Assembly (NCBI RefSeq): GCF_900185015.1 | Contig: NZ_FXYD01000003.1 | Coordinates: 372,001-436,000 of the forward strand | Direction of reading: 5' to 3' | DNA length: 64,000 nucleotides | Origin: Octadecabacter ascidiaceicola | GTDB taxonomy: Bacteria; Pseudomonadota; Alphaproteobacteria; Rhodobacterales; Rhodobacteraceae | Shown: positions 8,458 through 17,693 of the stretch, piece by piece | How the letters are laid out: each line of letters opens with the position of its first letter | Numbering within the stretch: the first letter of the stretch is position 1 | Notes under the pieces: generated by a model | Told to the model about the DNA's origin: nothing | Database searches by the model: none | The model's input: only the letters and a program-made list of their open reading frames with translations | Made by a program: the position numbers and the translations under genes

Positions 8458-9126
8458 ATGACAGACCAGCGGGCGAATTTGGAATGGCGCGATAGTGGCG
8501 TGCCGGTGTCGCTGCAATTTGATGACCCGTATTATTCGCTTGATAACGGGGTCGCCGAGACTGAGCATGTGTTTCTGGCGGGCAATGATCTGCCTGAACG
8601 GTTTACGGATGGGTTTCATGTGGGTGAGCTGGGGTTCGGCACGGGGCTGAATTTTCTGGTGACACTGGCGGCGTGGCGTAAGGCGGGTGTGCAGGGCAAG
8701 TTGCGGTTCACAAGCTTCGAGGCCTTTCCGATGCCGATTGCCGATATGATCCGCGCGCTGGATGCGTTTGACGGGTTGCCGATGGATTTCATCGAAGAAG
8801 ACGCGGATATGAATATTCTGAGCCCACGGATTAGCGGGCCCGATTTCGAATTGCGTGTGGTGGTCGGGGATGCGCGGGAAACTTTGCCGGATTGGGATGG
8901 GCGCGCGGATGCGTGGTATCTGGACGGGTTTTCCCCCGCCAAGAACCCTGAACTTTGGGGCGCGGATTTGATGGCACAGGTCGCGGTGCATACGGCAGCG
9001 GGTGGCACGGTTGCCACCTATACAGCAGCCGGATTTGTGCGCCGCGGGTTGACCGACGCGGGGTTTACGATTGAACGCGTGCAAGGGTTCGGGCGTAAGC
9101 GACACATGGTGCGAGGGGCGCTATGA
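8458..9126 (+). CDS. mnmD: tRNA (mnm5s2U34)-methyltransferase MnmD
   Basis: This 222-residue protein matches the methyltransferase half of MnmC. It has the SAM-binding block GELGFGTGLNFL, the FTSFEAFP strand, and the DAWYLDGFSPAKNPELW catalytic segment, ending with the QGFGRKRHMVRG tail. It completes the 5-methylaminomethyl group of wobble uridine. The ATG at 8458 is preferred because all conserved sequence begins just after it; the in-frame upstream extension to 8275 is antisense to the oxidoreductase gene. It overlaps the DMT transporter by 4 nt. Confidence 0.88.
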   Translation: MTDQRANLEWRDSGVPVSLQFDDPYYSLDNGVAETEHVFLAGNDLPERFTDGFHVGELGFGTGLNFLVTLAAWRKAGVQGKLRFTSFEAFPMPIADMIRALDAFDGLPMDFIEEDADMNILSPRISGPDFELRVVVGDARETLPDWDGRADAWYLDGFSPAKNPELWGADLMAQVAVHTAAGGTVATYTAAGFVRRGLTDAGFTIERVQGFGRKRHMVRGAL

Positions 9127-9989
9127 CCACCCAGAACGTGCGCCTTGGCGTTGTGTTGATGATCGCCACGACGTTCGTGTTTGCGGTTCAGGACGGGATC
9201 AGCCGCCATTTGGCTGGCGAATACAACGTGCTGATGATCGTCACCATCCGCTACTGGTTCTTTGCGGCGTTTGTGATTGCGATTGCACGACGTCAGGCTG
9301 GGTCGGTACGGGCAGCGGCGCGAACACGACAGCCATTGTTGCAAGCCTTTCGCGGGCTTTTGCTGGCATCCGAAATCTGCGTCATGGTCACTGCGTTTAT
9401 CTACCTTGGCTTGGTTGAGGCACATGCGATTTTCACCTGTTATCCGCTTTTGATCGCGGCGCTATCTGGCCCCATTTTGGGCGAAAACGTCGGCTGGCGG
9501 CGGTGGTCCGCGATTGGTGTGGGGTTCATTGGCGTGTTGATCATCCTGAAACCAGGGGTTGCGATGTTCAGCCCTGCGGCGGCTATTCCGCTGCTGGCGG
9601 CGTTCATGTTCGCGCTTTACGGATTGCTGACGCGGTATGCGGCGCGTCAGGACAGCACTGCAACGTCGTTCTTTTGGACGGGTGTTGTTGGGGCCGTCGC
9701 ACTGACGCCATTGGGCTTATGGATGTGGGAACCGATGGCGGGAAGTGATTGGTGGTGGATGGGCGCGCTGTGCATCACAGGGGCCACGGGGCATTGGTTG
9801 TTGATCAAAACCTATGAAGTTGCCGAGGCAAGTGCTGTGCAGCCGTTTGCCTATTTGCAATTGGTTTTTGCGAGTGCCATCGGGATCAGCGTTTTCAATG
9901 AGACCATTGCGCCCAATGTGGCGGTTGGTGCGGCGTTGGTTGTTGCGGCGGGTATGTTTACGCTGTGGCGCGCGCAGCGCGTTGCCTGA
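9123..9989 (+). CDS. DMT-family (EamA) transporter
   Basis: The 288-residue inner-membrane protein has ten predicted helices arranged as two EamA repeats (about residues 8-140 and 150-283). The start overlaps the mnmD stop (ATGA), implying cotranscription. The family exports amino acids, nucleosides or other metabolites; the substrate cannot be read. Its stop abuts the lytic transglycosylase stop through TGATCA, leaving no room for a terminator. Confidence 0.85.
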   Translation: MTTQNVRLGVVLMIATTFVFAVQDGISRHLAGEYNVLMIVTIRYWFFAAFVIAIARRQAGSVRAAARTRQPLLQAFRGLLLASEICVMVTAFIYLGLVEAHAIFTCYPLLIAALSGPILGENVGWRRWSAIGVGFIGVLIILKPGVAMFSPAAAIPLLAAFMFALYGLLTRYAARQDSTATSFFWTGVVGAVALTPLGLWMWEPMAGSDWWWMGALCITGATGHWLLIKTYEVAEASAVQPFAYLQLVFASAIGISVFNETIAPNVAVGAALVVAAGMFTLWRAQRVA

Positions 9990-12125
9990 TCACTCGCCCG
10001 CCCGTGCAACGGGGCGGATGGATTGCGGACCTGTTGGTGCAGATGGAGAGAGTTCGCCGGCACGACGGACAGGCGGGCGATCGACAGCGTCTTGAACAGC
10101 GTCTTCGACTTCATCTGGCTGGAGCGGCGCGGCACGTTCAGGACGTGCGACAGGGCGAATGACAGGTGCAGCACCAATTAGGATATCAGTGAAAGCGACG
10201 GGGCCGATTTGCCCTGTAAGACGCGCACGGTAGACAGGAATACCTTCGGTCACGCGCATGACGTAGTTACGGGTTTCGCGAAACGGGATGTGTTCGATCC
10301 AGTCGATTACGTCCACCGGATCAGGGTTGAGGATGCTGCGGCGCGGATCACCCCGCTCACCCATCCATGACTTCGGGCGGCTGGGGCCAGCGTTGTAACC
10401 TGCCGCAATCATCACCGGAGAATCGCCGAATTCACGGGTGAGGAACGCGAGGTATTCGGACCCAAGTGTCGCGTTATAGGCCCAGTCGGTTGTCAGACGT
10501 CCGCGGCCATAAGGCAAGTCGAGCCAGCCTGCGACTTCCTGTGCGGTGGCGGGCATCAGTTGCATCAAGCCCAGCGCGCCGACACTGCTGCCTGCGTCCG
10601 TTCGAAACTCGGATTCCTGACGTGCAATCGCCAGCGCAAGGGCGGGTTCAACCGGAAGATCCATTTGCGCCATCGGGTGCACCGGAAAGTAAGCGTCTTG
10701 CACGATAAGGTCACCACGCACTACCGTTTTGGCGATGAGCACGGTGTAAAAAGGTTCTTCCATTTCCATGAACATCGCGCCGAGCTGCCCGATTTCTTGG
10801 CGTGACATTGTTTGTGCGGCGTCGCGGAAGAACAGCACGGCAAGGCCACGTTCGCCCGCGCCGAGAAGGGTTAAACCAGCTTGCACCAGTTCGTTATTCA
10901 GGACCTGACTTGTGCGCCAATCGCCGAAGTTCTCACCACCGACGAGATCAGGATTCATCGTGAGGCCAAGGCGTTCGGCAGACAGTAAGCCATAGAAGGA
11001 TGTCTGATGTTGCGCACCCGCTTGGAAGGAAGCGATTGCGGCTTCGGCATTACCGAGACCTTCGTGTGCGCGGCCTAGCCAGTACCCTGCCCGCCCTTTG
11101 GAGATCGGCGATGCAACGGCCCCGTCAAAGCGGGTGAAATGGGTCAACGCGAGGTCGTAGTCCTTGAGGTATGTCAGGGCGATGTAGCCGGACAGCCATT
11201 CTAGGTCTGCATAATTGTTTTCTTCTGGCGCGATGAAATGGTCAGATGCGAAATCATACGCGAGGTCGATGTTGCCTTCGCGCATGTGCCAGCGGGCAAG
11301 CGTGCGCCGCCATGAGCCCCAGCGCCAAGGGATACCAAGGCGTTCTGCGCTGGTGGATTGTGCTGTGAGGATAATGCTGGCTTGGGTCCAATCGCCACGG
11401 TCCGCAAACCAGTTGAAGCGGTCGTAGTGCAGGCCGGGGCTGTCTTTTAGACGGTCTGGAATGAGCTCTTCACGGGCGTTGATGTCACCAGCGCGATTGA
11501 TGATCGCAATACGTGCACGAGTAAGCGCCTGATGCCCCTCGTCCAGAAGCGGAAGGACGTTCGTGGCGTCCGTTGTACGCCAACGCCAAAGCAGCATGTC
11601 GGCGCGGTCTTCGTGATACGGGGCCACGACGTCGGGGTATGCGTTTATGATGGCTTGGTGGCTGGAATTTGTCAGCGCGTCGTTGCGCCAAACGTCGATT
11701 AGCATCGCTTCGGCTTCATCGCGGCGACCATCGGCGATCAGGGCATTCGCATAGGCGACCGCACCTTGTCCTGTTTCGATATCAGCGCCATCAAAGAACC
11801 GCAGAGCGTATAGCGTTGAAACGTTTTCGTCTATCGTGCGTTCGGCATTTGCGCGGATACGGCTGTTTCCAGGCCAGTGGGGGCGACGATCCAGAAAGTC
11901 CGCGAAACTGGCAAAGGGGGCGTCCGTGTCACTGTCGCGATAATACACCCATTCCAGCAGGTCCTGTTCGACTTGGGTGCCATTTACAAAGCTTGGGGTC
12001 GCGTCTGCACTTCCCTCCAAAGAGGCAAGAGCGTCCGAAAACGTTTCATCATCAGGCGATTCTTGCGCCCAAACGGGTGCCGCCATAAGCCATCCGGCCA
12101 GTGCTGAAACGACGATTGCCTTCAT
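9990..12125 (-). CDS. Soluble lytic murein transglycosylase
   Basis: The 711-residue exported protein starts with a signal peptide (cleavage after PVWAQ or just before it). A long helical superhelix of the Slt70 type fills the first 470 residues. The SLT domain follows: catalytic Glu in ARQESEF, then GALGLMQLMPATA, and AAGYNAGPSRPKSW. The protein cleaves the glycan backbone of peptidoglycan with 1,6-anhydro products. A proline/arginine-rich tail follows the domain. It is divergent from dapA; the 162-nt space between them holds both promoters. Confidence 0.9.
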   Translation of the reverse strand: MKAIVVSALAGWLMAAPVWAQESPDDETFSDALASLEGSADATPSFVNGTQVEQDLLEWVYYRDSDTDAPFASFADFLDRRPHWPGNSRIRANAERTIDENVSTLYALRFFDGADIETGQGAVAYANALIADGRRDEAEAMLIDVWRNDALTNSSHQAIINAYPDVVAPYHEDRADMLLWRWRTTDATNVLPLLDEGHQALTRARIAIINRAGDINAREELIPDRLKDSPGLHYDRFNWFADRGDWTQASIILTAQSTSAERLGIPWRWGSWRRTLARWHMREGNIDLAYDFASDHFIAPEENNYADLEWLSGYIALTYLKDYDLALTHFTRFDGAVASPISKGRAGYWLGRAHEGLGNAEAAIASFQAGAQHQTSFYGLLSAERLGLTMNPDLVGGENFGDWRTSQVLNNELVQAGLTLLGAGERGLAVLFFRDAAQTMSRQEIGQLGAMFMEMEEPFYTVLIAKTVVRGDLIVQDAYFPVHPMAQMDLPVEPALALAIARQESEFRTDAGSSVGALGLMQLMPATAQEVAGWLDLPYGRGRLTTDWAYNATLGSEYLAFLTREFGDSPVMIAAGYNAGPSRPKSWMGERGDPRRSILNPDPVDVIDWIEHIPFRETRNYVMRVTEGIPVYRARLTGQIGPVAFTDILIGAAPVIRPVARPERAAPLQPDEVEDAVQDAVDRPPVRRAGELSPSAPTGPQSIRPVARAGE

Positions 12126-12287
12126 TGCAGTTCGTATCCTTTCCGCCCCAGTCTAGGCGTCTTCAAGTCACATAGGTAGTTTATCCGATGTGCCGCGCAA
12201 CTCACAAACTTGGCAAAGGCGGAAAACCCCACTAAGGACGCGGATATTAACGGACCAATTCCGGTCCCCCTATAAAGGATGCGTATC

Positions 12288-13160
12288 ATGATCAAAGGTT
12301 CTTTGCCTGCTCTTGTCACGCCGTTCACGAACGGCCAGCTGGATCTCGATACGTTGAAAAAACTTGTCGAGTGGCATGTCGATCAAGGGTCGCACGGGTT
12401 GGTGCCTGTGGGCACGACGGGCGAATCCCCGACGTTGAGCCATTCCGAGCACGACAAAGTTGTTGAAACTGTTGTTGAAGCGGCAGCTGGGCGTTTTCCG
12501 ATTGTTGCGGGTGCCGGGTCTAACAACACCGCAGAAACCGTGCGTTTGGTGCAGGCTGCAAAAGCAGCGGGTGCGGATGCGGCTTTGGTCGTAACGCCAT
12601 ATTACAACAAGCCAACGCAGCGCGGGCTTGTTGCCCACTACACGGCAGCGGCCGACTGTGGTTTGCCGATTGTAATTTACAACATTCCGGGTCGTTCCGT
12701 TGTTGATATGACACCTGAAACGATGGGTGAGCTGGCCAAGCACGAGATGATCGTGGGCGTGAAAGACGCAACAGGTGATCTGGCTCGTGTTCCGAACCAG
12801 CGTTTGTCTTGCGGCACTGATTTCGTTCAGGTGTCCGGCGAAGATCCAACAGCGATCGGGTTTAACGCACAGGGCGGTGTTGGCTGCATTTCTGTGACCG
12901 CGAACGTCGCACCTGCCCTTTGTGCGCAAATGCAAAACGCGACGCTGAACGGTGACTACGATGCCGCATTGGCGATCAATGACCGTTTGATGCCGCTTCA
13001 TAAGGCGATCTTTACCGAGCCTGGTTTGGTCGGTGCAAAGTACGGGATGTCATTGCTTGGGATGTGTTCTGAGGACGTTCGCTCGCCGCTGACGGGGTTG
13101 ACCGATGAGACCAAAGAATTGATGCGTGCTGCGATGGTGCATGCAGGTTTGCTGAACTAG
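12288..13160 (+). CDS. dapA: 4-hydroxy-tetrahydrodipicolinate synthase
   Basis: The 290-residue aldolase condenses pyruvate with aspartate semialdehyde, the first committed step to meso-diaminopimelate and lysine. The TTGES loop is at 43-47, Tyr131 in the IYNIPGR motif and the Schiff-base Lys159 in GVKDATGDL are all present, as is TPYYNKPTQ. The ATG at 12288 follows AAAGGA at 12274-12279; the in-frame ATG at 12279 overlaps that ribosome site. A strong terminator ends the gene. Confidence 0.95.
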   Translation: MIKGSLPALVTPFTNGQLDLDTLKKLVEWHVDQGSHGLVPVGTTGESPTLSHSEHDKVVETVVEAAAGRFPIVAGAGSNNTAETVRLVQAAKAAGADAALVVTPYYNKPTQRGLVAHYTAAADCGLPIVIYNIPGRSVVDMTPETMGELAKHEMIVGVKDATGDLARVPNQRLSCGTDFVQVSGEDPTAIGFNAQGGVGCISVTANVAPALCAQMQNATLNGDYDAALAINDRLMPLHKAIFTEPGLVGAKYGMSLLGMCSEDVRSPLTGLTDETKELMRAAMVHAGLLN

Positions 13161-13182
13161 ATTTGAGCTAACGTAAGAATCG

Positions 13183-13212
13183 AAACGGGCGGGGTATGAT
13201 CCCCGCCCGTTT
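13183..13212. terminator. Bidirectional terminator between dapA and a membrane protein
   Basis: A perfect 12-bp stem (AAACGGGCGGGG, 13183-13194, with CCCCGCCCGTTT, 13201-13212) has a 6-nt loop TATGAT. The convergent gene starts its stop at 13218, so the hairpin serves both strands. The U-tract is short (TTT, then GCGTTTT). Confidence 0.85.
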
Positions 13213-13217
13213 GCGTT

Positions 13218-14426
13218 TTAGGCTGCGATTTGTTCGGGGGCGTTTCGGCTTTCGAACTGATCGTTCAGGCGCCACAGGCCCCAAGCGAGCGGAATAGCCG
13301 CCAAACCACCAATGACGTAGGCGAGGGGTTCATCGTAAAACGTCTCGAACGCTTGCGTGTAGGCGTGGATCGCACCGAAGGTCATGGCCGCGTTAAAGAT
13401 ACCGCGACGGTTGGTGTGTGCTGACCAGAAGGCCGCAGCGATCAGCAGGATTGCCCAAACGATTGAATAGACATGTTCTGAGATCACGAGGGTGTTGGCC
13501 TCGAACGCATCAACCGCATCACGGTAGGTTTGGTAATCATCGCTGTAGTCGCGATAGCCCGGGCCCCAGATGTGGCTGCCCACAATGTCACCCCAAAGCG
13601 AGCCGACGAGGAAACACAGATTGGCGACAATGAAGGCCATGATGCCGAACATATGCGTGTGGCGGCGGTAGCGATCTGTCAGCAAACCTGCGACGGCGAC
13701 ACAGGCGGCCATTGCGACGGCAAGTTGCACAATGCTGAGCGTGGTTTCGGGACTGTAGAAGGCGTACATCGCGTGGAAGTAGAACGTGCCCGTGTCCAGC
13801 ATTTGCGCGAAGGGGATAATCGCGAGCGCGGTTATGAAGCGCACGTCGATGAACATACCGACCGCGAAAATGGCGGCGGCGACGTAGAAGTGCAGCATCG
13901 GAACGACGATGCCAGAAACGTCTGCGGAACCTGCCCACAAATACAAACCACCTATGTGCATCGCACCTGTCATGAGGAGAATGCTAGCGGTTAAGAAGCC
14001 CATGTGCTCTGGTCCTTTGCGGTGAAAAAATGCAGCGATTGCCGCCCCGATGAGGCCGATAATCAAGAGCATGAGCCCGCCAGTTGTTTCCCCGAATATA
14101 TCAAGAATTTCAATCGAGGCACCGCCCGTCAACATGCCCGCACCGATGAGTGCGGAGGCAGTACCGAACATGCGGTAAATGTCTGTGGCTTTTACAAGGA
14201 TCGTGGCACCGATCCCGAGGAACAGGCCACCAACGACAGCAACAGCAAGCGCGTCAGCCAGCAGTCCGATAAACCCGGCGGCGGCGGCGATAATGCCGAA
14301 ACACAGGACGGCGTTGATAACGAGGGAAACCATCACTTGCCGCGAACGGCGTGCAATGATGGCGCCTTGATCGGAAGTGATGACCCCCTCCTCCACAAGG
14401 GCTTCGGTTTGAATGACGTGGGCCAT
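13218..14426 (-). CDS. Polytopic membrane protein, DUF2157-like
   Basis: The 402-residue protein begins with a short soluble segment (ALVEEGVITSDQGAIIARR), similar to the start of DUF2157-type membrane proteins, followed by about ten to twelve transmembrane helices. A charged soluble loop of about 40 residues (HIWGPGYRDYSDDYQTYRDAVD) sits near residue 290. No enzyme or transport motif is recognised. The ATG follows GGAGG at 14433-14437. Two palindromes lie directly upstream, so the gene is probably repressed by a dedicated regulator that is not encoded next to it. Confidence 0.6.
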   Translation of the reverse strand: MAHVIQTEALVEEGVITSDQGAIIARRSRQVMVSLVINAVLCFGIIAAAAGFIGLLADALAVAVVGGLFLGIGATILVKATDIYRMFGTASALIGAGMLTGGASIEILDIFGETTGGLMLLIIGLIGAAIAAFFHRKGPEHMGFLTASILLMTGAMHIGGLYLWAGSADVSGIVVPMLHFYVAAAIFAVGMFIDVRFITALAIIPFAQMLDTGTFYFHAMYAFYSPETTLSIVQLAVAMAACVAVAGLLTDRYRRHTHMFGIMAFIVANLCFLVGSLWGDIVGSHIWGPGYRDYSDDYQTYRDAVDAFEANTLVISEHVYSIVWAILLIAAAFWSAHTNRRGIFNAAMTFGAIHAYTQAFETFYDEPLAYVIGGLAAIPLAWGLWRLNDQFESRNAPEQIAA

Positions 14427-14446
14427 GTGGCACCTCCATAAGTATT

Positions 14447-14459
14447 TGAACGATGTTCA
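14447..14459. promoter_or_regulatory. Operator-like palindrome, proximal copy
   Basis: TGAACGATGTTCA has 5-bp arms TGAAC/GTTCA around 3 nt. It lies 21 nt before the start codon of the membrane protein at 13218-14426. A second copy is 33 nt upstream, centre to centre. Confidence 0.55.
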
Positions 14460-14478
14460 TTATCTTAATTACATGTTT

Positions 14479-14493
14479 TTGAACGTCGTTCAA
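14479..14493. promoter_or_regulatory. Operator-like palindrome, distal copy
   Basis: TTGAACGTCGTTCAA has perfect 6-bp arms around GTC and shares the TGAAC-N3-GTTCA core with the proximal copy. The 33-nt centre spacing equals about three helical turns, so two repressor dimers would sit on one face. The site overlaps the stop codon of the upstream winged-helix gene (14490-14492). Confidence 0.6.
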
Positions 14494-15680
14494 GTGTTTT
14501 CTTTCAGCCAATCAGCTTCCCAGTTTACGTCAGCGCTGCCCACAAATTTCGCGACGCGATCGATTTCGGCTTCGAGCGCCTTTATGCGGGCTTTGCCCAT
14601 GCGCACGCCTTTTTCAGGCCAAAAGGCCGTGACCAAGGTCGTGTCGCCATCACGTTTGGTATCAATGCGGCCGATCATGCGGTCCCCCTGCATGACAGGG
14701 AACACGTAATATCCGTATTGGCGTTTGGGCGCAGGTACGAAGATTTCGATGCGGTAGTGGAAGTTGAACAGACGTTCTGCGCGTTTTCGGTCGCGCAGGG
14801 CGGGATCAAACGGGGAGAGCAACCGGACGCGATTGTTTGGCTCAGGCGTTGGCGCATTGAGTTTTTCGGCCAAGATGAAGGAGGAACGCAGCGATCCATC
14901 TGCGGCCTCGATCTGTGCCTCAAGGATGCGGTGATCGGCCAAGGCGGTGGCGCACCATGTTTTCGCCTGCGCTGGGGTGACGATTTCATAGAATGCTGCA
15001 ATCTCACCTGATGTCGCAAAACCGAGCGCCTGCAAAGCCTGAACGCAGGCACAATCAATCATCCCATCCAACGGCATACGGGCTTTCAAGTATTCAGGCG
15101 GAATGACCCGTTCGGTCAGGTCGTAAACTTTGCGAAACCCTTTTCGGTGGCAAACCGACAGAGTACCGGAACGCCAAAGATATTCGAGTGCGGTCTTAGA
15201 CGGGTGCCAGTCCCACCACCCGCCTGAGCCTTTCTTTTCATCTTTGCCAACATCCATTGAGGAACAACGGCCCTCGTCCGTGATTTGGCGCAGCACTGCG
15301 TCGAGCTGTTCGCGAAACCCTTCTCGTCGCCATGCGCCCCAGCGTTTGTCCATGAACGCCTTGTCTTTCGCGAACTTGTGACGCCACATCGGGAAGTTCT
15401 GCATGGAAATGACAGAGGCATCGTGGGTCCAATGTTCGAAAGCGCCGCGGGTTTTCATGTGTTTGGGCAAGTTCGGCGCGCGGTATTGCTGGCGGCGCGA
15501 CCAAAGGATGAGGTCATGGGCGCGGGCCAGCGTGTTTACGCTGTCGACCTGAACGAACCCAAGATGGTCGATCACTGATTGCAAGTCATCGCCCTTGCCG
15601 GACCCCGACCGTGCGCCCAGCAGTAAGTGGTGGTCCAGAAACATGCGTCGCGCTGTTTGGTTGTCGATGATTGGTGTCAT
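14490..15680 (-). CDS. YcaQ-like winged-helix DNA-glycosylase family protein
   Basis: The 396-residue protein belongs to the winged-helix DNA-binding family (HTH_42) that includes E. coli YcaQ and AlkX-type glycosylases acting on interstrand crosslinks. Visible landmarks are the N-terminal [36 protein letters not shown], the WTHDASVI segment, and the C-terminal [17 protein letters not shown] and [22 protein letters not shown] blocks. QVDS and the [11 protein letters not shown] motif are typical. The ATG at 15680 is chosen because family homology starts just after it; the ORF opens further upstream at 15725. It is divergent from smpB. Confidence 0.75.
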   Translation of the reverse strand: MTPIIDNQTARRMFLDHHLLLGARSGSGKGDDLQSVIDHLGFVQVDSVNTLARAHDLILWSRRQQYRAPNLPKHMKTRGAFEHWTHDASVISMQNFPMWRHKFAKDKAFMDKRWGAWRREGFREQLDAVLRQITDEGRCSSMDVGKDEKKGSGGWWDWHPSKTALEYLWRSGTLSVCHRKGFRKVYDLTERVIPPEYLKARMPLDGMIDCACVQALQALGFATSGEIAAFYEIVTPAQAKTWCATALADHRILEAQIEAADGSLRSSFILAEKLNAPTPEPNNRVRLLSPFDPALRDRKRAERLFNFHYRIEIFVPAPKRQYGYYVFPVMQGDRMIGRIDTKRDGDTTLVTAFWPEKGVRMGKARIKALEAEIDRVAKFVGSADVNWEADWLKENT

Positions 15681-15754
15681 TCTACGCCTACGTTTCAGTT
15701 TCACCCACCGTACGGGTTGTCGCACGCCGCGCCATCCCCTATCTGCAAGGCGTT

Positions 15755-16231
15755 ATGGCAAAGAAACCCGCAACCGACCCAAACTACAAAGTGATCGCCG
15801 AGAACCGGCGTGCGCGCTACGATTTCGCAATCGAGAGCGACGTTGAGTGTGGGATCATTCTAACGGGGTCTGAAGTGAAGTCGCTTCGCACGGGCCAATC
15901 CAACATCGCCGACAGTTATGCAGCCGTTGAGAACGGTGAACTTTGGCTCGTGAATTCTTATATCGCGCCTTACAAGCAAGCGATGTTTCCCCATGAAGAA
16001 CGGGCGCGACGCAAATTGCTGGTCTCAAAACGCGAGCTGGTGCGGATGTGGAATGCGACCCAACGCGAAGGCATGACGCTTGTGCCGTTGGTTATGTATT
16101 TCAACCACAAAGGCCGCGTGAAAATCAAAATCGCGATCGCTAAGGGTAAGCAAAAGCAAGATAAACGTGCAACCGAGGCGAAACGCGATTGGGGTCGCCA
16201 GAAGGCCAGATTGCTGCGCCACGGCGACTGA
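15755..16231 (+). CDS. smpB: SsrA-binding protein SmpB
   Basis: The 158-residue protein delivers tmRNA to stalled ribosomes in trans-translation. The N-terminal [12 protein letters not shown], the [15 protein letters not shown] core and the C-terminal tail [14 protein letters not shown], rich in basic residues, are all present. The ATG at 15755 follows AAGG at 15747-15750; longer in-frame starts to 15671 lie in the divergent promoter. No tmRNA gene is visible in the window. Confidence 0.95.
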   Translation: MAKKPATDPNYKVIAENRRARYDFAIESDVECGIILTGSEVKSLRTGQSNIADSYAAVENGELWLVNSYIAPYKQAMFPHEERARRKLLVSKRELVRMWNATQREGMTLVPLVMYFNHKGRVKIKIAIAKGKQKQDKRATEAKRDWGRQKARLLRHGD

Positions 16232-16388
16232 CCACAAATTAGCGCTTTGTTTTTAAGGGGGAAAACCCTCCTGACACTCCCACTATTGATCCATTAACCA
16301 CTTCTGTTAACCTGCGCACAACACAACCTGTGGTGGGCTGGGTTGTGTGCACAACAATATACGCCGCCTGAATTGAAGGAACACGACT

Positions 16389-16700
16389 ATGGAAATGATT
16401 CTTGGACTATTGATCCCAGCGCTCTCTGGTGCGGCTGGCGGTAACATCATCGGCAAGGTTGCGGGCGCTTTGAATGGCGGCGGCATGATGAACACAGTAC
16501 TTGGCGCAGTTGGCGGTTTGGGTGCTGGTTCTATCCTTGGTTCGCTTGGCATGGACGCAACTGGCGGCGCGGAAGCAGCTGAAGCTGTGAGCAACTTTGA
16601 CATTGGCACGCTTGTGTCTGGTATTGCTGGCGGTGGCGCTGGCGGCGCAGCACTTGGCGGCATCGGTGGCATCATCAAGAACATGATGTCCAAAGGCTAA
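16389..16700 (+). CDS. Glycine-rich small protein
   Basis: This 103-residue protein is about 29 percent glycine (30 residues), mainly in GG or GxxxG spacings that look like glycine zippers. It starts with the hydrophobic stretch MILGLLIPALSGAAGG and ends in a lysine-containing segment (KNMMSKG). It lacks a clear cleavage site. The start follows AAGGA at 16376-16380 and a strong terminator follows. It resembles glycine-zipper membrane-inserting or storage peptides, but no family is recognised. An inverted repeat (ACACAACC at 16321-16328, GGTTGTGT at 16341-16348) lies in the 157-nt leader. Confidence 0.6.
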   Translation: MEMILGLLIPALSGAAGGNIIGKVAGALNGGGMMNTVLGAVGGLGAGSILGSLGMDATGGAEAAEAVSNFDIGTLVSGIAGGGAGGAALGGIGGIIKNMMSKG

Positions 16701-16720
16701 ATTGCCGAACAACTGATTGG

Positions 16721-16755
16721 GGGAGCGCCCGGCGATGCTGCGGCGCTCCCTTTTT
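16721..16755 (+). terminator. Rho-independent terminator
   Basis: GGGAGCGCC (16721-16729) pairs perfectly with GGCGCTCCC (16742-16750), loop 12 nt, followed by TTTTT at 16751-16755. It ends the transcript of the glycine-rich gene. Confidence 0.88.
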
Positions 16756-16835
16756 GTTTGCGGAACCTTGCGAAAGAAGGGGCGCAGGGTTAGGGACGTA
16801 TTGTTCCCGAAACGCCTGCAGACACGGGGGATGCT

Positions 16836-17693
16836 ATGGCTTCCGATGACCCTAAAACACTCGTTTCAACCGATTGGTTGGCTGACCATCTGAAAGACCC
16901 TGACCTGCGGGTTTTGGACGCGTCTTGGTACATGCCCGACGACGAGCGGGATGCGAAAGCGGAATACACGGCGGCCCACATTCCAGGTGCGCGTTTCTTT
17001 GACATTGATGATGTGAGCGATCATCGCTCCGAGCTGCCGCACATGGTTCCTTCTGTTGAGAAGTTCATGTCACGCATGCGCAAATTGGGTGTGGGCGATG
17101 GCCATCAGGTTGTTGTTTATGACGGTTCTGGTTTGTTTAGTGCAGCACGTGTTTGGTGGCTGTTCCGTTTGATGGGCAAAACTGATGTGGCGGTGTTGGA
17201 TGGTGGGTTTCCTAAATGGCAGGCGGAAGGCCGCGCGGTTGAGGACCTGCCGCCGATGGTGCGCGATCGCCATATGACAGTGTCCCGTCAGAACCATATG
17301 GTGAAGGACGTCACGCAGGTCGCATCTGCATCCAAGCTGGGAGATTACGTGATTGTGGACGCCCGCGCACCGGAACGCTTCACGGGCGAAGCTTCGGAAC
17401 CACGTGAAGGAATGCGCTCGGGCCATATCCCGAATTCGCGCAACGTTTTTTACAAAGATTTACTGAACCCTGACGGCACCATGAAGTCCAACGAAGTCTT
17501 GGCTGAGGTGTTCCGAAAGGCGGGTGTTGATCTGGCCAAGCCCGCGATCTTGTCGTGTGGGTCAGGGGTAACAGCCTCGATCCTAGCACTTGCGATGGAA
17601 CGCATCGGCAAGACCGACCACGCTGTTTATGATGGAAGCTGGTCCGAATGGGGCACTTTCGATGACTTACCAATTGCGACTGGAGACGCGTAA
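16836..17693 (+). CDS. sseA: 3-mercaptopyruvate sulfurtransferase
   Basis: This 285-residue protein has two rhodanese domains (about 9-140 and 160-280). The catalytic Cys241 lies in CGSGVTA, the loop that distinguishes mercaptopyruvate sulfurtransferases from thiosulfate-specific rhodaneses (CRKGVT). The ATG follows a GGGGGA ribosome site, and the stop overlaps the next start by 1 nt (TAATG), making a two-gene operon with the aromatic aminotransferase. The aminotransferase could supply mercaptopyruvate from cysteine; that link is inference. Confidence 0.9.
   Translation: MASDDPKTLVSTDWLADHLKDPDLRVLDASWYMPDDERDAKAEYTAAHIPGARFFDIDDVSDHRSELPHMVPSVEKFMSRMRKLGVGDGHQVVVYDGSGLFSAARVWWLFRLMGKTDVAVLDGGFPKWQAEGRAVEDLPPMVRDRHMTVSRQNHMVKDVTQVASASKLGDYVIVDARAPERFTGEASEPREGMRSGHIPNSRNVFYKDLLNPDGTMKSNEVLAEVFRKAGVDLAKPAILSCGSGVTASILALAMERIGKTDHAVYDGSWSEWGTFDDLPIATGDA

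Noticed and set aside
13183-13212. Protein-binding operator
   Set aside because: Its long GC-rich stem between convergent genes fits a terminator better.
16292-16313. Possible CtrA site (TTAACC-N7-TTAACC)
   Set aside because: The spacing between TTAA halves is 9 nt, not the canonical 7, so the site was not called.
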